64,000 nucleotides of DNA from Nitrosomonas ureae (GTDB lineage: Bacteria; Pseudomonadota; Gammaproteobacteria; Burkholderiales; Nitrosomonadaceae): assembly GCF_900108305.1 (NCBI RefSeq), contig NZ_FNUX01000005.1:1-64000 (forward strand), in the 5' to 3' direction. Shown piece by piece: positions 44,770 to 55,568 of the stretch. The notes below the pieces were generated by a model. The model searched no databases, was not told the origin of the DNA, and worked only from the letters and a program-made list of their open reading frames with translations. The number at the start of each line of letters is the position of its first letter. Position 1 is the stretch's first letter. A program made the position numbers and the translations under genes.

Positions 44770-45633
44770 ATGAGCCTAGATAGTATTAAAAATTTTCTAA
44801 ATTTTTTTAGCGGGCAGAGCGATGCTAAAAGTATCAATCGCATTGCTAAGACATTTGCCAAATTAAAAGAACAAAACCGGAAAGCTTTGATTCCCTTTAT
44901 TACGGCGGGTGATCCTCATCCAAAATATACCGTTCAATTGATGCATCAACTGGTTGAATCAGGTGCTGATATTATTGAATTGGGTGTTCCTTTTTCCGAT
45001 CCCATGGCGGATGGGCCTACTATTCAAAGATCTTCAGAGCGGGCGCTAAAACATCATGTTAGCCTGAGCGATGTGTTGAAATTGGTGATTGAATTCAGAA
45101 AAACAAATACAAATACGCCGATTGTTTTGATGGGATATGCGAATCCGGTTGAAGCATTAGGTCATGTCTCATTTGCTGCCAAAGCGAAAGACTGCGGAGT
45201 TGATGGTGTGCTTATTGTTGATTATCCTCCGGAAGAATCAGGTGAATGGGTACAGTGTTTGGAGCAGCATCAAATTGATGCAATCTTTTTATTATCTCCC
45301 ACAACGCATCAACAACGAATTAAGCAAGTGGCAAAGATAGCGAAAGGCTATATTTATTATGTTTCTCTGAAAGGAGTTACCGGCGCATCGCACCTTGATC
45401 TGCAGGATGTGGGCACCAAGCTGAAACAATTGCGTCAGTATATTTCGTTGCCAATCGGCGTTGGATTCGGCATACGCGATGGTGCGACAGCCAAGGCGGT
45501 TGCAGAATTGGCAGATGCTGTGGTTGTAGGTAGTAGAATAATTGAGGAGATTGAGAAGTCTTCTGAGTCGGATTTATTAAGAAATGTCGGGAATCAGATA
45601 AAAGCGCTACGTGATGCTATTGATGAGAATTAG
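44770..45633 (+). CDS. trpA: Tryptophan synthase alpha chain with N-terminal extension
   Basis: 287 residues. The usual TrpA start (RIAKTFAKLKEQNRKALIPF) begins only at residue 25; before it lies MSLDSIKNFLNFFSGQSDAK, and no in-frame ATG or GTG occurs nearer. Catalytic Glu in DIIELGVPFSDPMADGP, Asp in DGVLIVDYPPEES, and phosphate-binding GVGFGIRDG are intact. Makes indole from indole-3-glycerol phosphate. Either the extension is translated or a non-standard start is used. Confidence 0.95.
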   Translation: MSLDSIKNFLNFFSGQSDAKSINRIAKTFAKLKEQNRKALIPFITAGDPHPKYTVQLMHQLVESGADIIELGVPFSDPMADGPTIQRSSERALKHHVSLSDVLKLVIEFRKTNTNTPIVLMGYANPVEALGHVSFAAKAKDCGVDGVLIVDYPPEESGEWVQCLEQHQIDAIFLLSPTTHQQRIKQVAKIAKGYIYYVSLKGVTGASHLDLQDVGTKLKQLRQYISLPIGVGFGIRDGATAKAVAELADAVVVGSRIIEEIEKSSESDLLRNVGNQIKALRDAIDEN

Positions 45634-45669
45634 AGTAATGTTAACAATACATTCCAGGAAACAGTTTTT

Positions 45670-46539
45670 ATGAGTTGGTTTCAGAATATCATTCCACCCA
45701 AAATTAAACGCAAAGAAGTCGGCGAAAAAAAAATAGTGCCAGAAGGTTTGTGGAGTAAATGTGTTACTTGCGAAGCAGTCTTATATTACACCGATCTGGC
45801 TAAGAACCTGAACGTTTGTCCAAAATGTGATTTTCATAATCGTATTTCTGCCAGAGATCGCCTCGATCAATTGCTGGATCCCGCAGGGCGGCTGGAGATT
45901 GGCGCTGGGGTAATTGCAACCGATGCATTAAAATTCAAGGATAGCAAGCGTTATGTTGATCGACTGACGCAAGCCAAGGAAAATACTGATGAAGATGACT
46001 CTCTGGTAGTCATGCAGGGAACCATTAAGAAAATTCCCGTTGTTATTGCCGTATTTGAGTTTGGTTTTATGGGCGGATCGATGGGGTCTGTTGTAGGTGA
46101 GCGATTTGTTCTGGGTGTCAAAGCATGTATTGATAACCATATTCCGTTTATCTGCTTCAGTGCGAGCGGAGGCGCGCGCATGCAAGAGGGTTTGTTTTCT
46201 CTAATGCAAATGGCTAAAACTACGGCCGCGTTGACGCAATTGAGCCGTAATAAGCTTCCGTATATTTCTGTTTTAACAGATCCTACCATGGGCGGAGTAT
46301 CCGCAAGCTTTGCTTTTATCGGAGACATCGTAATTGCGGAACCGGGCGCGCTTATCGGTTTTGCTGGTCCGCGCGTAATCGAGCAAACTGTACGCCAGAC
46401 GCTTCCCGAAGGTTTTCAGCGCGCCGAATTCTTATTGCAGCATGGCGCGATTGATATGATTGTCGATCGTAGACAAATGCGCGATAGAATCGTCAATATT
46501 TGCACGCAATTGATGCGTATTCCGGTACCGGTATCTTAA
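45670..46539 (+). CDS. accD: Acetyl-CoA carboxylase carboxyltransferase subunit beta
   Basis: 289 residues. N-terminal zinc ribbon ([26 protein letters not shown]) and crotonase-fold carboxyltransferase domain with [49 protein letters not shown] and [15 protein letters not shown]. Works with AccA to make malonyl-CoA. The trpA-accD-folC order is the normal betaproteobacterial arrangement. Confidence 0.98.
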   Translation: MSWFQNIIPPKIKRKEVGEKKIVPEGLWSKCVTCEAVLYYTDLAKNLNVCPKCDFHNRISARDRLDQLLDPAGRLEIGAGVIATDALKFKDSKRYVDRLTQAKENTDEDDSLVVMQGTIKKIPVVIAVFEFGFMGGSMGSVVGERFVLGVKACIDNHIPFICFSASGGARMQEGLFSLMQMAKTTAALTQLSRNKLPYISVLTDPTMGGVSASFAFIGDIVIAEPGALIGFAGPRVIEQTVRQTLPEGFQRAEFLLQHGAIDMIVDRRQMRDRIVNICTQLMRIPVPVS

Positions 46540-46559
46540 ATCTGAACCAATCAAGAGCA

Positions 46560-47858
46560 ATGAGTGTGCCGAATAAGCTTCCCATTTCAGTTGCAGATTG
46601 GTTAAGTTATTTCGAGGTATCTCACCCCCAAACGATTGAATTGGGACTGGATCGAATCAATCTGATTCGATCAGAGCTTGCATTGTATCCTCAGTTTCCT
46701 ATCATCATAGTCGGTGGAACGAATGGTAAAGGATCTGTCTGCGCGATGCTTGAATCCATACTCCATTGTGCGGGGTATGAAGTTGGTTGTTATACTTCCC
46801 CTCATTTGCTGCACTATAATGAACGAATACGTATCGGTAAGAAAAACATTGATGATCAGAGGCTTTGCAATGCCTTTATGCAGATATATTCAGCCTGCAA
46901 GATTCGAGACATCTCATTAACCTATTTTGAAGCTGGCACATTGGCCGCGATGTATTGTTTTGTCCAAGCGGGCGTCAATGCGGCGGTTCTAGAGGTTGGG
47001 TTAGGAGGGCGCCTTGATGCGGTGAATATATTTGATGCTGATTGCTCAATTCTGACCAGCATTGATCTTGATCATGTTGATTACCTTGGGGATACACGGG
47101 AAAAAATAGGTTTTGAAAAAGCTGCGATTTTCAGAAAAAACAAACCGGCAATTTGTGCGGAAATTGATTTACCGCAATCGGTTATCCAGCAAGCTGAAAA
47201 GAACGATGCGATCCTATATCGGATTAATGAACAATTCGGTTTTTTAAAACAAGATGTGCATTGGGATTTTTGGGGGCCGAAAAATAAACGCTATTCTCTT
47301 CCATTTCCAGCTTTAAGGGGAGAGAAACAATTACAAAATGCCAGTACTTGTTTGGCGGCTTTAGATATATTGGAAGATGTACTGCCCGTCAGCATGAGTA
47401 ATGTACGCCAGGGCTTAATCGAAGCGGTTATCGCAGGACGATTTCAAGTGGTTTCAACACAGCCATTCATCATTCTGGATGTCGCGCATAATCCCAGTGC
47501 TGCGATGGTACTGTCACAGAACTTACGTGCAACAAGGCCAAACGGACAAACTTTTGCAATTATGGCTATGCTGCAAGATAAGGATATCGGCGGTGTTATC
47601 CAGGCATTAAAAAATGATATCGATTACTGGCTCGTATCTTCCGTTAATTCTTCTCGTGCCGCTGCTGCTGATTATTTGATTAATGAACTCTATAACGCTG
47701 AAGTTGCAGATGATAGTATCCGCAAATTTTCCGATACTATTTCCGCTTTTGTTTTTGCCTGTGAACAAGCAGGTAAAAATGATAGAATTTGCGTTTTTGG
47801 ATCTTTCTATACGGTAGGTGATGTGTTGCGATACCTAAACACTCATCAAAGCAAGTAA
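46560..47858 (+). CDS. folC: Bifunctional folylpolyglutamate/dihydrofolate synthase
   Basis: 432 residues from ATG 46560 (MSVPNKLPISVADWLSYFEV), 20 bases after accD; the frame continues upstream into accD without support. Mur-ligase-type ATP site IIVGGTNGKGSVCAMLESIL, YTSPHLLHYNERIRI, EVGLGGRLDAVNIFD, DLDHVDYLGDTREKIGFEKA and the C-terminal ILDVAHNPSAA. Adds glutamate to folates. Confidence 0.96.
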   Translation: MSVPNKLPISVADWLSYFEVSHPQTIELGLDRINLIRSELALYPQFPIIIVGGTNGKGSVCAMLESILHCAGYEVGCYTSPHLLHYNERIRIGKKNIDDQRLCNAFMQIYSACKIRDISLTYFEAGTLAAMYCFVQAGVNAAVLEVGLGGRLDAVNIFDADCSILTSIDLDHVDYLGDTREKIGFEKAAIFRKNKPAICAEIDLPQSVIQQAEKNDAILYRINEQFGFLKQDVHWDFWGPKNKRYSLPFPALRGEKQLQNASTCLAALDILEDVLPVSMSNVRQGLIEAVIAGRFQVVSTQPFIILDVAHNPSAAMVLSQNLRATRPNGQTFAIMAMLQDKDIGGVIQALKNDIDYWLVSSVNSSRAAAADYLINELYNAEVADDSIRKFSDTISAFVFACEQAGKNDRICVFGSFYTVGDVLRYLNTHQSK

Positions 47859-47874
47859 TCATTTGGATTTGCTT

Positions 47875-48582
47875 ATGACTAAAAATATCACTGAAGAAGA
47901 GTTACTGCTTCGGAAACGTGCCAGGAGGCGTTTGGTCGGAGCAATAATTCTGGTTCTTGTTTCCATCATTGTTTTGCCAGCCATATTCGATGAGCCTAAA
48001 CCGGACGATGAACCACATGAAATTGCTATTAATTTACCGGGAGTTGATAGAAGTACTATTGTTCCAGGTACAGAACAAAGGGCTCAGGAATCTTTTAGTG
48101 ATATGAGCGCAACCACTGAATTGCAGAATGAACCCGAAATTCATACTCAGGATATCGAGAAAATCATTGAAGCGCGCTCTTACGAATCCGGAGGTATACC
48201 CATTCCCGGTGTTAAGCCAAAACTTGATAAGCGATCTACTGAAATATTGCGCGCAAACAATGCAAACTCAGTGCGTAGCGCTGTAAATACACCTGCTGCA
48301 GCGACTAGTGCGGCTGAAACAGCCAAAGCTTCCCAAACCTCATCAGATTCAACAAAAGGATTTGTTGTACAGTTAGGCGCATTTTCAGATCAATCAAAAG
48401 CCAGGCAACAACATGCGAATTTAGTGTCAAGTGGTTTTAATGCCTATACCGAAACACTCAAGGTTGATAATAAGGAAGTGACGCGCGTGCGCATTGGACC
48501 TTTTATGACACGAGGCGCGGCTGACAGCGAATTAAAGAAATTAAAAAATATTGGATTGGACGGAGTAATAATTCCCCGGTAG
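47875..48582 (+). CDS. SPOR-domain cell-division protein (DedD-like)
   Basis: About 235 residues from MTKNITEEELLLRKRARRRL; the TTG at 47863 adds four residues. One membrane helix at about 20-40 (LVGAIILVLVSIIVLPAIF), a long periplasmic linker, and a SPOR domain at about 160-235 (GFVVQLGAFSDQSKARQQHA, TRVRIGPFMTRGAADSEL). SPOR domains bind denuded septal peptidoglycan. The folC-dedD-cvpA-purF order matches the E. coli arrangement. Confidence 0.92.
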   Translation: MTKNITEEELLLRKRARRRLVGAIILVLVSIIVLPAIFDEPKPDDEPHEIAINLPGVDRSTIVPGTEQRAQESFSDMSATTELQNEPEIHTQDIEKIIEARSYESGGIPIPGVKPKLDKRSTEILRANNANSVRSAVNTPAAATSAAETAKASQTSSDSTKGFVVQLGAFSDQSKARQQHANLVSSGFNAYTETLKVDNKEVTRVRIGPFMTRGAADSELKKLKNIGLDGVIIPR

Positions 48583-48667
48583 GTATTAATCCGAACAATA
48601 CTCCCTTAAAATGCGGGATTTCTTCTATTAAATAAGATTATTCAGCAAATTGTATTAATTCTGATCA

Positions 48668-49174
48668 ATGACCGTTTTTGACTATGTTGTTCTCGGTATT
48701 TTTTTTGTATCTGTAATTTTAAGTATTTTTCGTGGGTTTGTACGAGAATCATTGGCTATTGCGGGGTGGGTGGTTGCGTTTATCGTTGCTGGTGCCTATA
48801 CATCCTTTTTTGAGCAATTTTTGCCTGTTGAAATAACTGGAGAAACATTAAGATTATCCATCACGTTTGTTTTGACTTTTCTTGCTGTATTACTAGTTAC
48901 GGCATTGATAACTATGTTACTGGCTGCGCTTATCAAGGGTATAGGATTGGGGTTTATTGATCGAATATTAGGTTCAATATTTGGTTTTTTACGAGCCTTA
49001 ATTATTGTAATGCTATTGGTTCTGATTGCTGGATTAACGACAATTCCTAGCCAGGTTTTTTGGCAGCAGGCTGTTTTAAGTAAGCCGCTGGAGGCGATTG
49101 CATTACAGATATTACCCTGGTTACCCAATGACTTATCAAAGCATATCAATTATGAACGAAGGGAAAGTTCTTAA
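48668..49174 (+). CDS. cvpA: CvpA family inner-membrane protein
   Basis: 168 residues with four membrane helices. Starts MTVFDYVVLGIFFVSVILSI and carries the conserved FRGFVRESLAIAGWVVAF after the first helix. Upstream neighbour of purF as in E. coli, where it was linked to colicin V production; the function is envelope-related and not well defined. Confidence 0.93.
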   Translation: MTVFDYVVLGIFFVSVILSIFRGFVRESLAIAGWVVAFIVAGAYTSFFEQFLPVEITGETLRLSITFVLTFLAVLLVTALITMLLAALIKGIGLGFIDRILGSIFGFLRALIIVMLLVLIAGLTTIPSQVFWQQAVLSKPLEAIALQILPWLPNDLSKHINYERRESS

Positions 49175-49286
49175 AATGATCCTGGATCAGTAAAATTTGC
49201 TATGCTTATCTACAAATGCTTACTCATCAAGCAAATTTATATCCATTCTTCAAGCTGATTAAGGCAAAATTTACGGAGTAATTTCT

Positions 49287-50810
49287 ATGTGTGGAATTCT
49301 CGGCATTGTTGCAAAATCACCGGCTAATCAATTACTTTATGATGGCTTGTTAATGCTGCAGCATCGCGGGCAAGACGCGAGCGGTATAGTAACAGCGCAA
49401 GGCAACACCTTTCACATGCATAAAGGGCTTGGTCTGGTAAGGGATGTATTCCGCACTAGAAACATGAGAGCGCTAACCGGGAATATGGGTATCGGCCATG
49501 TACGTTATCCTACTGTCGGGTCTGCACGCTCTCCGGCAGAGGCTCAGCCCTTTTATGTGAATTCTCCGTTTGGTATTGTACTCAGCCATAATGGGAATCT
49601 GACAAATGCCGAACAGCTTAATCAGGAATTGTTCAGAACTGATCTCAGGCATGTGAATACCAATTCCGATTCAGAAGTGCTTTTGAATGTTCTTGCACAT
49701 GAATTGCAGGAAAGTACGCGCAATTGTCAATTGGACCCTGCAGCCATTTTTTCGGCAGTAGCCGGTGTGCATAGACGCTGTAAAGGTGCATACGCGGTTG
49801 TGGCTATGATTGCCGGGTATGGATTACTCGCTTTTCGTGATCCTTATGGAATACGCCCCCTGGTATTTGGAACTGCAGAAAATGAAATGGGTGATGAATA
49901 TCTTGTTGCTTCCGAAAGTGTTGCTTTGGATACACTGGGATTTAAGCTGATACGTGATATAGAGCCTGGGGAAGCGATTTTTATCGATGAGAACGGCAAT
50001 TTTTATAATAAGCAATGTTGCGCTAAAACTTCTTCATTAAGCCCTTGTATTTTTGAATATGTCTATTTGGCCAGGCCGGATTCTGTCATTGATGGGATTT
50101 CTGTTTATGAAACACGATTAAATATGGGAGAGTATTTGGCTGAGAAAATTAAGAAGTCAATGTCTCATTTAAATATTGATGTAGTTATTCCCATACCGGA
50201 CTCGGGCCGTCCTTGTGCTTTGCAGTTGGCTAATTGTCTGGGGGTAAATTTTCGTGAAGGCTTTGTTAAAAATAGATATGTTGGCCGGACTTTCATTATG
50301 CCGGGACAGCAGCAGCGACGTAAATCGGTGCGGCAAAAATTAAATGCAATGAGTATAGAATTCCGCGGTAAAAATGTTTTGCTGGTCGACGATTCCATTG
50401 TACGTGGCACTACCAGCCGTGAGATTGTACAGATGGCGCGCGAGGCTGGTGCAAACAAGATTTATTTTGCTTCAGCAGCACCTCCGGTGAGATATCCCAA
50501 CGTGTATGGTATCGATATGCCGACGCGCCAAGAATTAATCGCAACTGATCGCGATACGGATGAGATTTGTGCTGAAATTGACGCTGATTATCTGATTTTC
50601 CAAGACCTGGACGCACTCAATCGTGCGGTTTCGGTTGTTTCACCCGCTGTAGATAAGTTTGAGACTTCATGTTTTGATGGAATCTATATTACTGGCGATG
50701 TGACGCCGGATTATTTGAATTCTCTCGAGTTTCAAAGAAATTCCAGTCAATTATCGCACCACACCAGATATAATACTCAATTGGATTTGAGTTTGGTTTT
50801 CTCTGAATAG
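49287..50810 (+). CDS. purF: Amidophosphoribosyltransferase
   Basis: 507 residues. The N-terminal nucleophile Cys follows the Met (MCGILGIV), with [14 protein letters not shown], the glutaminase site [10 protein letters not shown] and SHNGNLTN. The C-terminal half has the PRPP motif [13 protein letters not shown] and the [15 protein letters not shown] segment. First committed step of purine synthesis. It stands 112 bp after cvpA. Confidence 0.98.
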   Translation: MCGILGIVAKSPANQLLYDGLLMLQHRGQDASGIVTAQGNTFHMHKGLGLVRDVFRTRNMRALTGNMGIGHVRYPTVGSARSPAEAQPFYVNSPFGIVLSHNGNLTNAEQLNQELFRTDLRHVNTNSDSEVLLNVLAHELQESTRNCQLDPAAIFSAVAGVHRRCKGAYAVVAMIAGYGLLAFRDPYGIRPLVFGTAENEMGDEYLVASESVALDTLGFKLIRDIEPGEAIFIDENGNFYNKQCCAKTSSLSPCIFEYVYLARPDSVIDGISVYETRLNMGEYLAEKIKKSMSHLNIDVVIPIPDSGRPCALQLANCLGVNFREGFVKNRYVGRTFIMPGQQQRRKSVRQKLNAMSIEFRGKNVLLVDDSIVRGTTSREIVQMAREAGANKIYFASAAPPVRYPNVYGIDMPTRQELIATDRDTDEICAEIDADYLIFQDLDALNRAVSVVSPAVDKFETSCFDGIYITGDVTPDYLNSLEFQRNSSQLSHHTRYNTQLDLSLVFSE

Positions 50811-50917
50811 GGTTTTGGGAAAACAAATAAAGTTATCCAACAAGCCGCTCCAAAAAATCATCAGTGCCAAATCGCCATAAATTCTGAAAATTAATCATTG
50901 CCTGAGGTTCCCGTTAT

Positions 50918-52096
50918 ATGTCTGATCATTTACAGCCCGAAACGCTTGCACTGCATACTGGCATCCATCGTAGCCAGTTTAATGAGCATTCAGAGGCCAT
51001 GTATTTAACCTCGAGTTTTGTATTTGATAGTGCCGCGCAAGCCGCCGCCCGTTTTTCCGGGGATGAGCCTGGCAATATCTATTCCCGGTTTACGAATCCT
51101 ACTGTGACAGCATTTGAAGAACGGCTTGCTGCATTGGAAAACGCCGAGACGTGTATCGCAACATCTTCCGGCATGTCCGCGATACTCGCATGTGTAATGG
51201 GATTGTTATCTGCCGGCGATCACATCATAGCATCCAGGAGTTTATTTGGTACAACAGTGAATTTATTCAATAACATACTGAAGAAATTCAATATTGAAAC
51301 GACTTTTGTGTCGGCGACCGACGTGCATTCATGGCAAGCTGCGATACAAACGAATACCAAGCTATTCTTTCTCGAAACGCCCTCTAATCCATTAACAGAA
51401 GTATCTGATATCTCTGCATTAGCAGAGATTGCGAAGAAATCGAATATCTGGTTGGTTGTCGATAACTGCTTTTGTACTCCTGTCTTGCAAAAACCGCTTG
51501 AGCTTGGTGCAGATATTGTCATTCACTCTGCTACCAAATATTTGGATGGGCAGGGAAGGGTATTAGGAGGCGCCGTGCTAGGCAAGCGCGATGTATTAAT
51601 GGAGGGTGGTATTTATGGGTTTCTACGCACGGCCGGGCCAACCCTTAGTGCATTCAATGCGTGGGTTATACTTAAAGGTCTGGAAACACTCAAGATTCGT
51701 GTAGAAGAGCATTCGAGAAATGCCCTGAAACTGGCTCAATGGCTTGAATCACACCCAAATGTGTTGCGTATTTTTTATCCCGGCTTAATGTCTCACCCGC
51801 AATATGAGTTGGCAAAGCAACAACAAAAATCAGGTGGAGGTATTGTTTCCTTTGAGGTTAAAGGGGGCAGGGAAGCCGCCTGGCGCATTATTGATTCGAC
51901 GCGCTTAATATCAATTACTGCCAATTTGGGCGATACGAAGAGCACGCTGACTCACCCTGCTACCACGACCCATGCGCGAATCAGTCAGGAAGCACGGGAC
52001 GCAGCGGGGATATCGGATGGATTGTTGCGTATTGCGGTAGGATTAGAATCAGTGCAAGATCTTCAGGCTGATTTAGCTCGGGGCCTGGCGCTATAG
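50918..52096 (+). CDS. metZ: O-succinylhomoserine sulfhydrylase
   Basis: 392 residues of the Cys/Met PLP family. TLALHTGIHRSQFNEHSEAM, YSRFTNPTVTAFEERLAALE, ATSSGMSAILACVM, and the PLP lysine in VIHSATKYLDGQGRVLGGAV; the end SQEARDAAGISDGLLRIAVG is typical of MetZ, distinct from MetB/MetC. It makes homocysteine directly with sulfide. It follows purF, a frequent arrangement in betaproteobacteria. No SAM riboswitch is visible in the 107-bp leader. Confidence 0.95.
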   Translation: MSDHLQPETLALHTGIHRSQFNEHSEAMYLTSSFVFDSAAQAAARFSGDEPGNIYSRFTNPTVTAFEERLAALENAETCIATSSGMSAILACVMGLLSAGDHIIASRSLFGTTVNLFNNILKKFNIETTFVSATDVHSWQAAIQTNTKLFFLETPSNPLTEVSDISALAEIAKKSNIWLVVDNCFCTPVLQKPLELGADIVIHSATKYLDGQGRVLGGAVLGKRDVLMEGGIYGFLRTAGPTLSAFNAWVILKGLETLKIRVEEHSRNALKLAQWLESHPNVLRIFYPGLMSHPQYELAKQQQKSGGGIVSFEVKGGREAAWRIIDSTRLISITANLGDTKSTLTHPATTTHARISQEARDAAGISDGLLRIAVGLESVQDLQADLARGLAL

Positions 52097-52151
52097 CTGA
52101 TGAGTTTAGCAAGGCAATGAGTCAAAATCATTGAACATAATTCATACGTCA

Positions 52152-52643
52152 CTAAATGACTTCAGCTTTCTGGATAATGACATCATCAATAGGAACATTC
52201 TGATGTCCGGCAGAATTTCCAGTTTTAACTTTCTTTATCTTATCTACTACATCCTGGCCTTCAATCACTTTACCAAATACGCAGTATCCAAAGCCGTGCG
52301 ATGATGGATCTTTATAATTCAGAAATCCGTTATTGGTCACATTGATAAAAAATTGTGCTGTTGCTGAATGCACATCAGCGGTACGTGCCATTGCGATGGT
52401 GTAAGTATCATTTTTGAGGCCGTTAGCGGCTTCATTTTGAATAGGCGCCCGGGGTGTTTTCTGTTTCATTCCAGGCTCGAATCCACCGCCCTGGATCATG
52501 AAATCGTCTATAACACGATGAAACAGTGTGTTGTCATAGAATCCACTGGTTACATATTCCAAAAAATTTTGTACAGTTTCAGGTGCTTTTTCATTATCCA
52601 ATTCAATTTTTATTTCACCTAAATTGGTTTTTAATCTAACCAT
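52152..52643 (-). CDS. ppiB: Cytoplasmic cyclophilin-type peptidyl-prolyl isomerase
   Basis: About 163 residues from [20 protein letters not shown] (AAGGA seven bases upstream). Cyclophilin motifs: [40 protein letters not shown] with the catalytic Gln/Phe region, and [19 protein letters not shown]. No signal peptide, hence cytoplasmic. It follows the exported paralogue by about 30 bp. Confidence 0.95.
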   Translation of the reverse strand: MVRLKTNLGEIKIELDNEKAPETVQNFLEYVTSGFYDNTLFHRVIDDFMIQGGGFEPGMKQKTPRAPIQNEAANGLKNDTYTIAMARTADVHSATAQFFINVTNNGFLNYKDPSSHGFGYCVFGKVIEGQDVVDKIKKVKTGNSAGHQNVPIDDVIIQKAEVI

Positions 52644-52673
52644 TATTGATCCTTTGCTCATTTGTGATTCTTG

Positions 52674-53255
52674 TTATTGAATATTAACGGGTAGCTTAAT
52701 AAGCTCTTCGATAATAACATTGTTCTTTGGTACATCGCTTGGAAAAGGGCCTTTTGATCCGGTTGGCATTGATGCAATTTTGTTGACGATCTCCATGCCG
52801 GAAATGACTTTTCCAAATACTGCATAGCCGTAGCCATTCTGATTAGGGGCCTTGAAATTAAGAAATTTGTTATCGGCAACATTAATAAAAAACTGGGCTG
52901 ATGCAGAATGGGGATCCGATGTTCGCGCCATTGCGATTGTGCCGGGCTCATTCTTTAAATCGTTAGCAGCCTCATTTCGAATGGGCGCCCGTGTCGGCTT
53001 CTGATTTAATGCAGTATCGAATCCTCCGCCTTGAATCATAAAGCCCGCGATTACCCGATGGAATATCGTATTTCTGAAAAAACCATCGTCTACATATTGT
53101 AGAAAATTCTCAACGGTTTTGGGTGCTTTATCAGGATAAAGCTCAAGGACGATATTTCCAACATTCGTTTTCATTTCAACTTTGATATTTTCTGCATTAG
53201 CATACAGAGGAGATGAGAATAAAAACAGAAAAAACAAAATTTGGCGAAAATGCAT
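52674..53255 (-). CDS. ppiA: Periplasmic cyclophilin-type peptidyl-prolyl isomerase
   Basis: 193 residues. Signal peptide [20 protein letters not shown], then the cyclophilin domain with [40 protein letters not shown] and [18 protein letters not shown]. It is a close paralogue of the next gene with an added export signal; both are on the minus strand, divergent from cysS. Confidence 0.94.
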   Translation of the reverse strand: MHFRQILFFLFLFSSPLYANAENIKVEMKTNVGNIVLELYPDKAPKTVENFLQYVDDGFFRNTIFHRVIAGFMIQGGGFDTALNQKPTRAPIRNEAANDLKNEPGTIAMARTSDPHSASAQFFINVADNKFLNFKAPNQNGYGYAVFGKVISGMEIVNKIASMPTGSKGPFPSDVPKNNVIIEELIKLPVNIQ

Positions 53256-53396
53256 GGTTAGTGTGTCCTCATTAATTAGTTGCGCGGAGATTCAAATCCA
53301 CATTATGTTATACTCGTCGACCATTCCGGTTGCATCCGGGAAGGTTCTGGATTCTATCAAAAAGACAAGCAATCCCACAATTTATCCATTGGCTTT

Positions 53397-54779
53397 ATGC
53401 TTAAAATATATAACTCAATCGCCCGTGAAAAACAAGATTTTATTCCGATTACGCCTGGGAAAGTTAAGCTATATGTGTGCGGAATGACCGTTTATGATTA
53501 TTGTCATTTGGGTCATGCGAGAGTTCTGGTCGTATTCGATACGGTGGTTCGCTGGTTCGAAGCGAATGATTTTGCTGTCAACTATGTGCGAAATATTACT
53601 GATATTGACGATAAAATCATTAAACGTGCGCAGGAAAATAATGAGTCAATCGGAGCGCTAACGCAGCGTTTTATTCAGGCCATGAATGAAGATTCTGCGG
53701 CATTAGGCGTTTCATCGCCAACTCATGAACCGTGCGCGACACACCATATTGAAAGCATGATTCGGATAATTGGCACGCTGATTGAAAAGAATCTCGCCTA
53801 TCAAGCTCATAATGGGGATGTTTATTACTCTGTTCATAACTTTCCTGGTTATGGCAAGCTTTCCGGTAAATCCTTGAACGATCTACGGGCAGGTGAGCGC
53901 GTAGATATTGATTCAAGCAAAAAAGACCCATTGGATTTTGTGTTGTGGAAATCAGCAAAATCTGGCGAACCGTTCTGGGAATCCCCTTGGGGTCAAGGAC
54001 GACCAGGCTGGCACATTGAGTGTTCAGCCATGTGCGAGCAATTTCTTGGGGAGCATTTTGATATTCATGGGGGAGGTCAGGATCTGCAGTTTCCGCATCA
54101 TGAAAATGAAATTGCTCAAAGTGAGGGAGCGCATGATCATCCATTCGTCAACTACTGGATGCACAATGGCTTTGTTCGCGTTGACAACGAAAAAATGTCA
54201 AAATCTCTGGGCAATTTTTTTACTGTCCGTGAGATATTGAAGTTATATCAACCTGAAGTGGTACGTTTTTTTATTTTGCGTGCACACTATCGCAGTCCAC
54301 TCAATTATTCAGATCAACATCTGAAAGACACAAAACTGGCGCTCGATCGTCTTTATATTGCCTTAAAAGAGGTTGATTCCATTGGTGTTGCGATGGTCGA
54401 CTGGAATTATCCTCATGCACAAAAATTTAAACAGGCAATGGATGATGATTTTAATACGCCGGACGCAATTGCTATATTGTTTGATCTTGCCAGCGATATC
54501 AACAAAACAGGGTCAAGAGAACACGCTGGATTACTTAAGGCGCTCGGTGGCTTGCTAGGGCTTTTGCAACAGAACCCGCAAGAATATCTGCAAAATAAGG
54601 CGGCTAACAGTGAATTAAATCCCTCAGCGCACGATGAAATTGAGCAATTGATTCAGGAGCGTATAAACGCACGTAAAGAAGGGCGTTATTCCGATGCGGA
54701 TGCAATCCGGAAACGATTGCAGGAACAGGGCATCATTCTTGAAGATAGTTCGCAAGGAACGGCGTGGCGTCGCACATAG
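53397..54779 (+). CDS. cysS: Cysteinyl-tRNA synthetase
   Basis: 460 residues from [20 protein letters not shown]; the upstream frame part is not protein-like for this family. Zinc-binding Cys in [20 protein letters not shown] together with the HIGH-type [34 protein letters not shown], and KMSKSLGN near residue 265. Normal length. No T-box is seen upstream. Confidence 0.97.
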   Translation: MLKIYNSIAREKQDFIPITPGKVKLYVCGMTVYDYCHLGHARVLVVFDTVVRWFEANDFAVNYVRNITDIDDKIIKRAQENNESIGALTQRFIQAMNEDSAALGVSSPTHEPCATHHIESMIRIIGTLIEKNLAYQAHNGDVYYSVHNFPGYGKLSGKSLNDLRAGERVDIDSSKKDPLDFVLWKSAKSGEPFWESPWGQGRPGWHIECSAMCEQFLGEHFDIHGGGQDLQFPHHENEIAQSEGAHDHPFVNYWMHNGFVRVDNEKMSKSLGNFFTVREILKLYQPEVVRFFILRAHYRSPLNYSDQHLKDTKLALDRLYIALKEVDSIGVAMVDWNYPHAQKFKQAMDDDFNTPDAIAILFDLASDINKTGSREHAGLLKALGGLLGLLQQNPQEYLQNKAANSELNPSAHDEIEQLIQERINARKEGRYSDADAIRKRLQEQGIILEDSSQGTAWRRT

Positions 54780-54797
54780 GCGATTAAAACCGGGGCG

Positions 54798-55550
54798 TTA
54801 AATTTTCCAGAGATATAGCGTGGAATTCGAGAAATCATCAAGCTTGATACATTTGTCAGGTGGAATATCAGGAATAATAAAAGTGTTGCTGATTAGAAAA
54901 CTTCCGGGACGCATTTCCTGAGTGACCTTCTGCCACAGCGAAGCCATTGGAACCGGGGATAAATAGGCATATACAACATCATAGTTTGAGAAATCATGCT
55001 TCCAGAAATCACCCCATATGATTTTACTGGCCGAAACAGAAAACATGCTTCTTAATTGACTGATCAGAAAAGGTAAGGGCGCATATTCGATGCCGTAAAA
55101 AGAACCGTTCTTGTGAGTGTTTGCCAGATTACTGATTAATCCTCCGCACCCGCTTCCAAGATCAATAAAGGAAAACTGATCCTGCCGGGGTAATAATGCT
55201 GCCAGTGCCGGCTCCACGCTTCTGCTTGAAAGATACAAAGGTACCTGGGTTTTATAAGTTTTGCCGTAGGTGAGCAATAAACAGAGAAAAAGTATCAGGA
55301 ACCAGGTGGGTGAAATGTTCAGTGCTAATACCGCAATCGCTAACGGCATAAAAATAAAATGGATCGGAATCCACCACAGCGGCATTCTGAGGCAATAACT
55401 CACAAACCCGGCCAGCAATCCCTGCACGATAGCCCATGCAAAAATATTTAAAACGATTACCGACTGGATCCCGATAAAGAAACCAACCCCTATCAAGGTG
55501 GTTATCTGAGTAAGCAAGGCGATAATAACCGGATGCCGGAATTTCATCAT
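54798..55550 (-). CDS. Membrane-anchored class I methyltransferase-like protein
   Basis: 250 residues. The first ~100 residues contain four or so hydrophobic helices (IIALLTQITTLIGVGFFIGI, LNIFAWAIVQGLLAGFVSYC, ...). From about 125 a SAM-binding Rossmann domain follows: SFIDLGSGCGGLISNLA as motif I, GSFYGIEYAPLPFLI as motif II, and YDVVYAYLSPVPMASLW as motif IV. The substrate is unknown. The start is 19 bp after motB on the same strand, so it belongs to the mot operon; convergent with cysS. A role linked to motility is not established. Confidence 0.8.
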   Translation of the reverse strand: MMKFRHPVIIALLTQITTLIGVGFFIGIQSVIVLNIFAWAIVQGLLAGFVSYCLRMPLWWIPIHFIFMPLAIAVLALNISPTWFLILFLCLLLTYGKTYKTQVPLYLSSRSVEPALAALLPRQDQFSFIDLGSGCGGLISNLANTHKNGSFYGIEYAPLPFLISQLRSMFSVSASKIIWGDFWKHDFSNYDVVYAYLSPVPMASLWQKVTQEMRPGSFLISNTFIIPDIPPDKCIKLDDFSNSTLYLWKI

Positions 55551-55568
55551 AGTAAATAAGCTACAGGT

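Noticed and set aside
50811-50917. SAM-type riboswitch before metZ
   Set aside because: No conserved helices or terminator are visible in the short leader.
53256-53396. tRNA-like T-arm (GATTCAAATCC) upstream of cysS
   Set aside because: No matching acceptor or anticodon arms are present; chance similarity.
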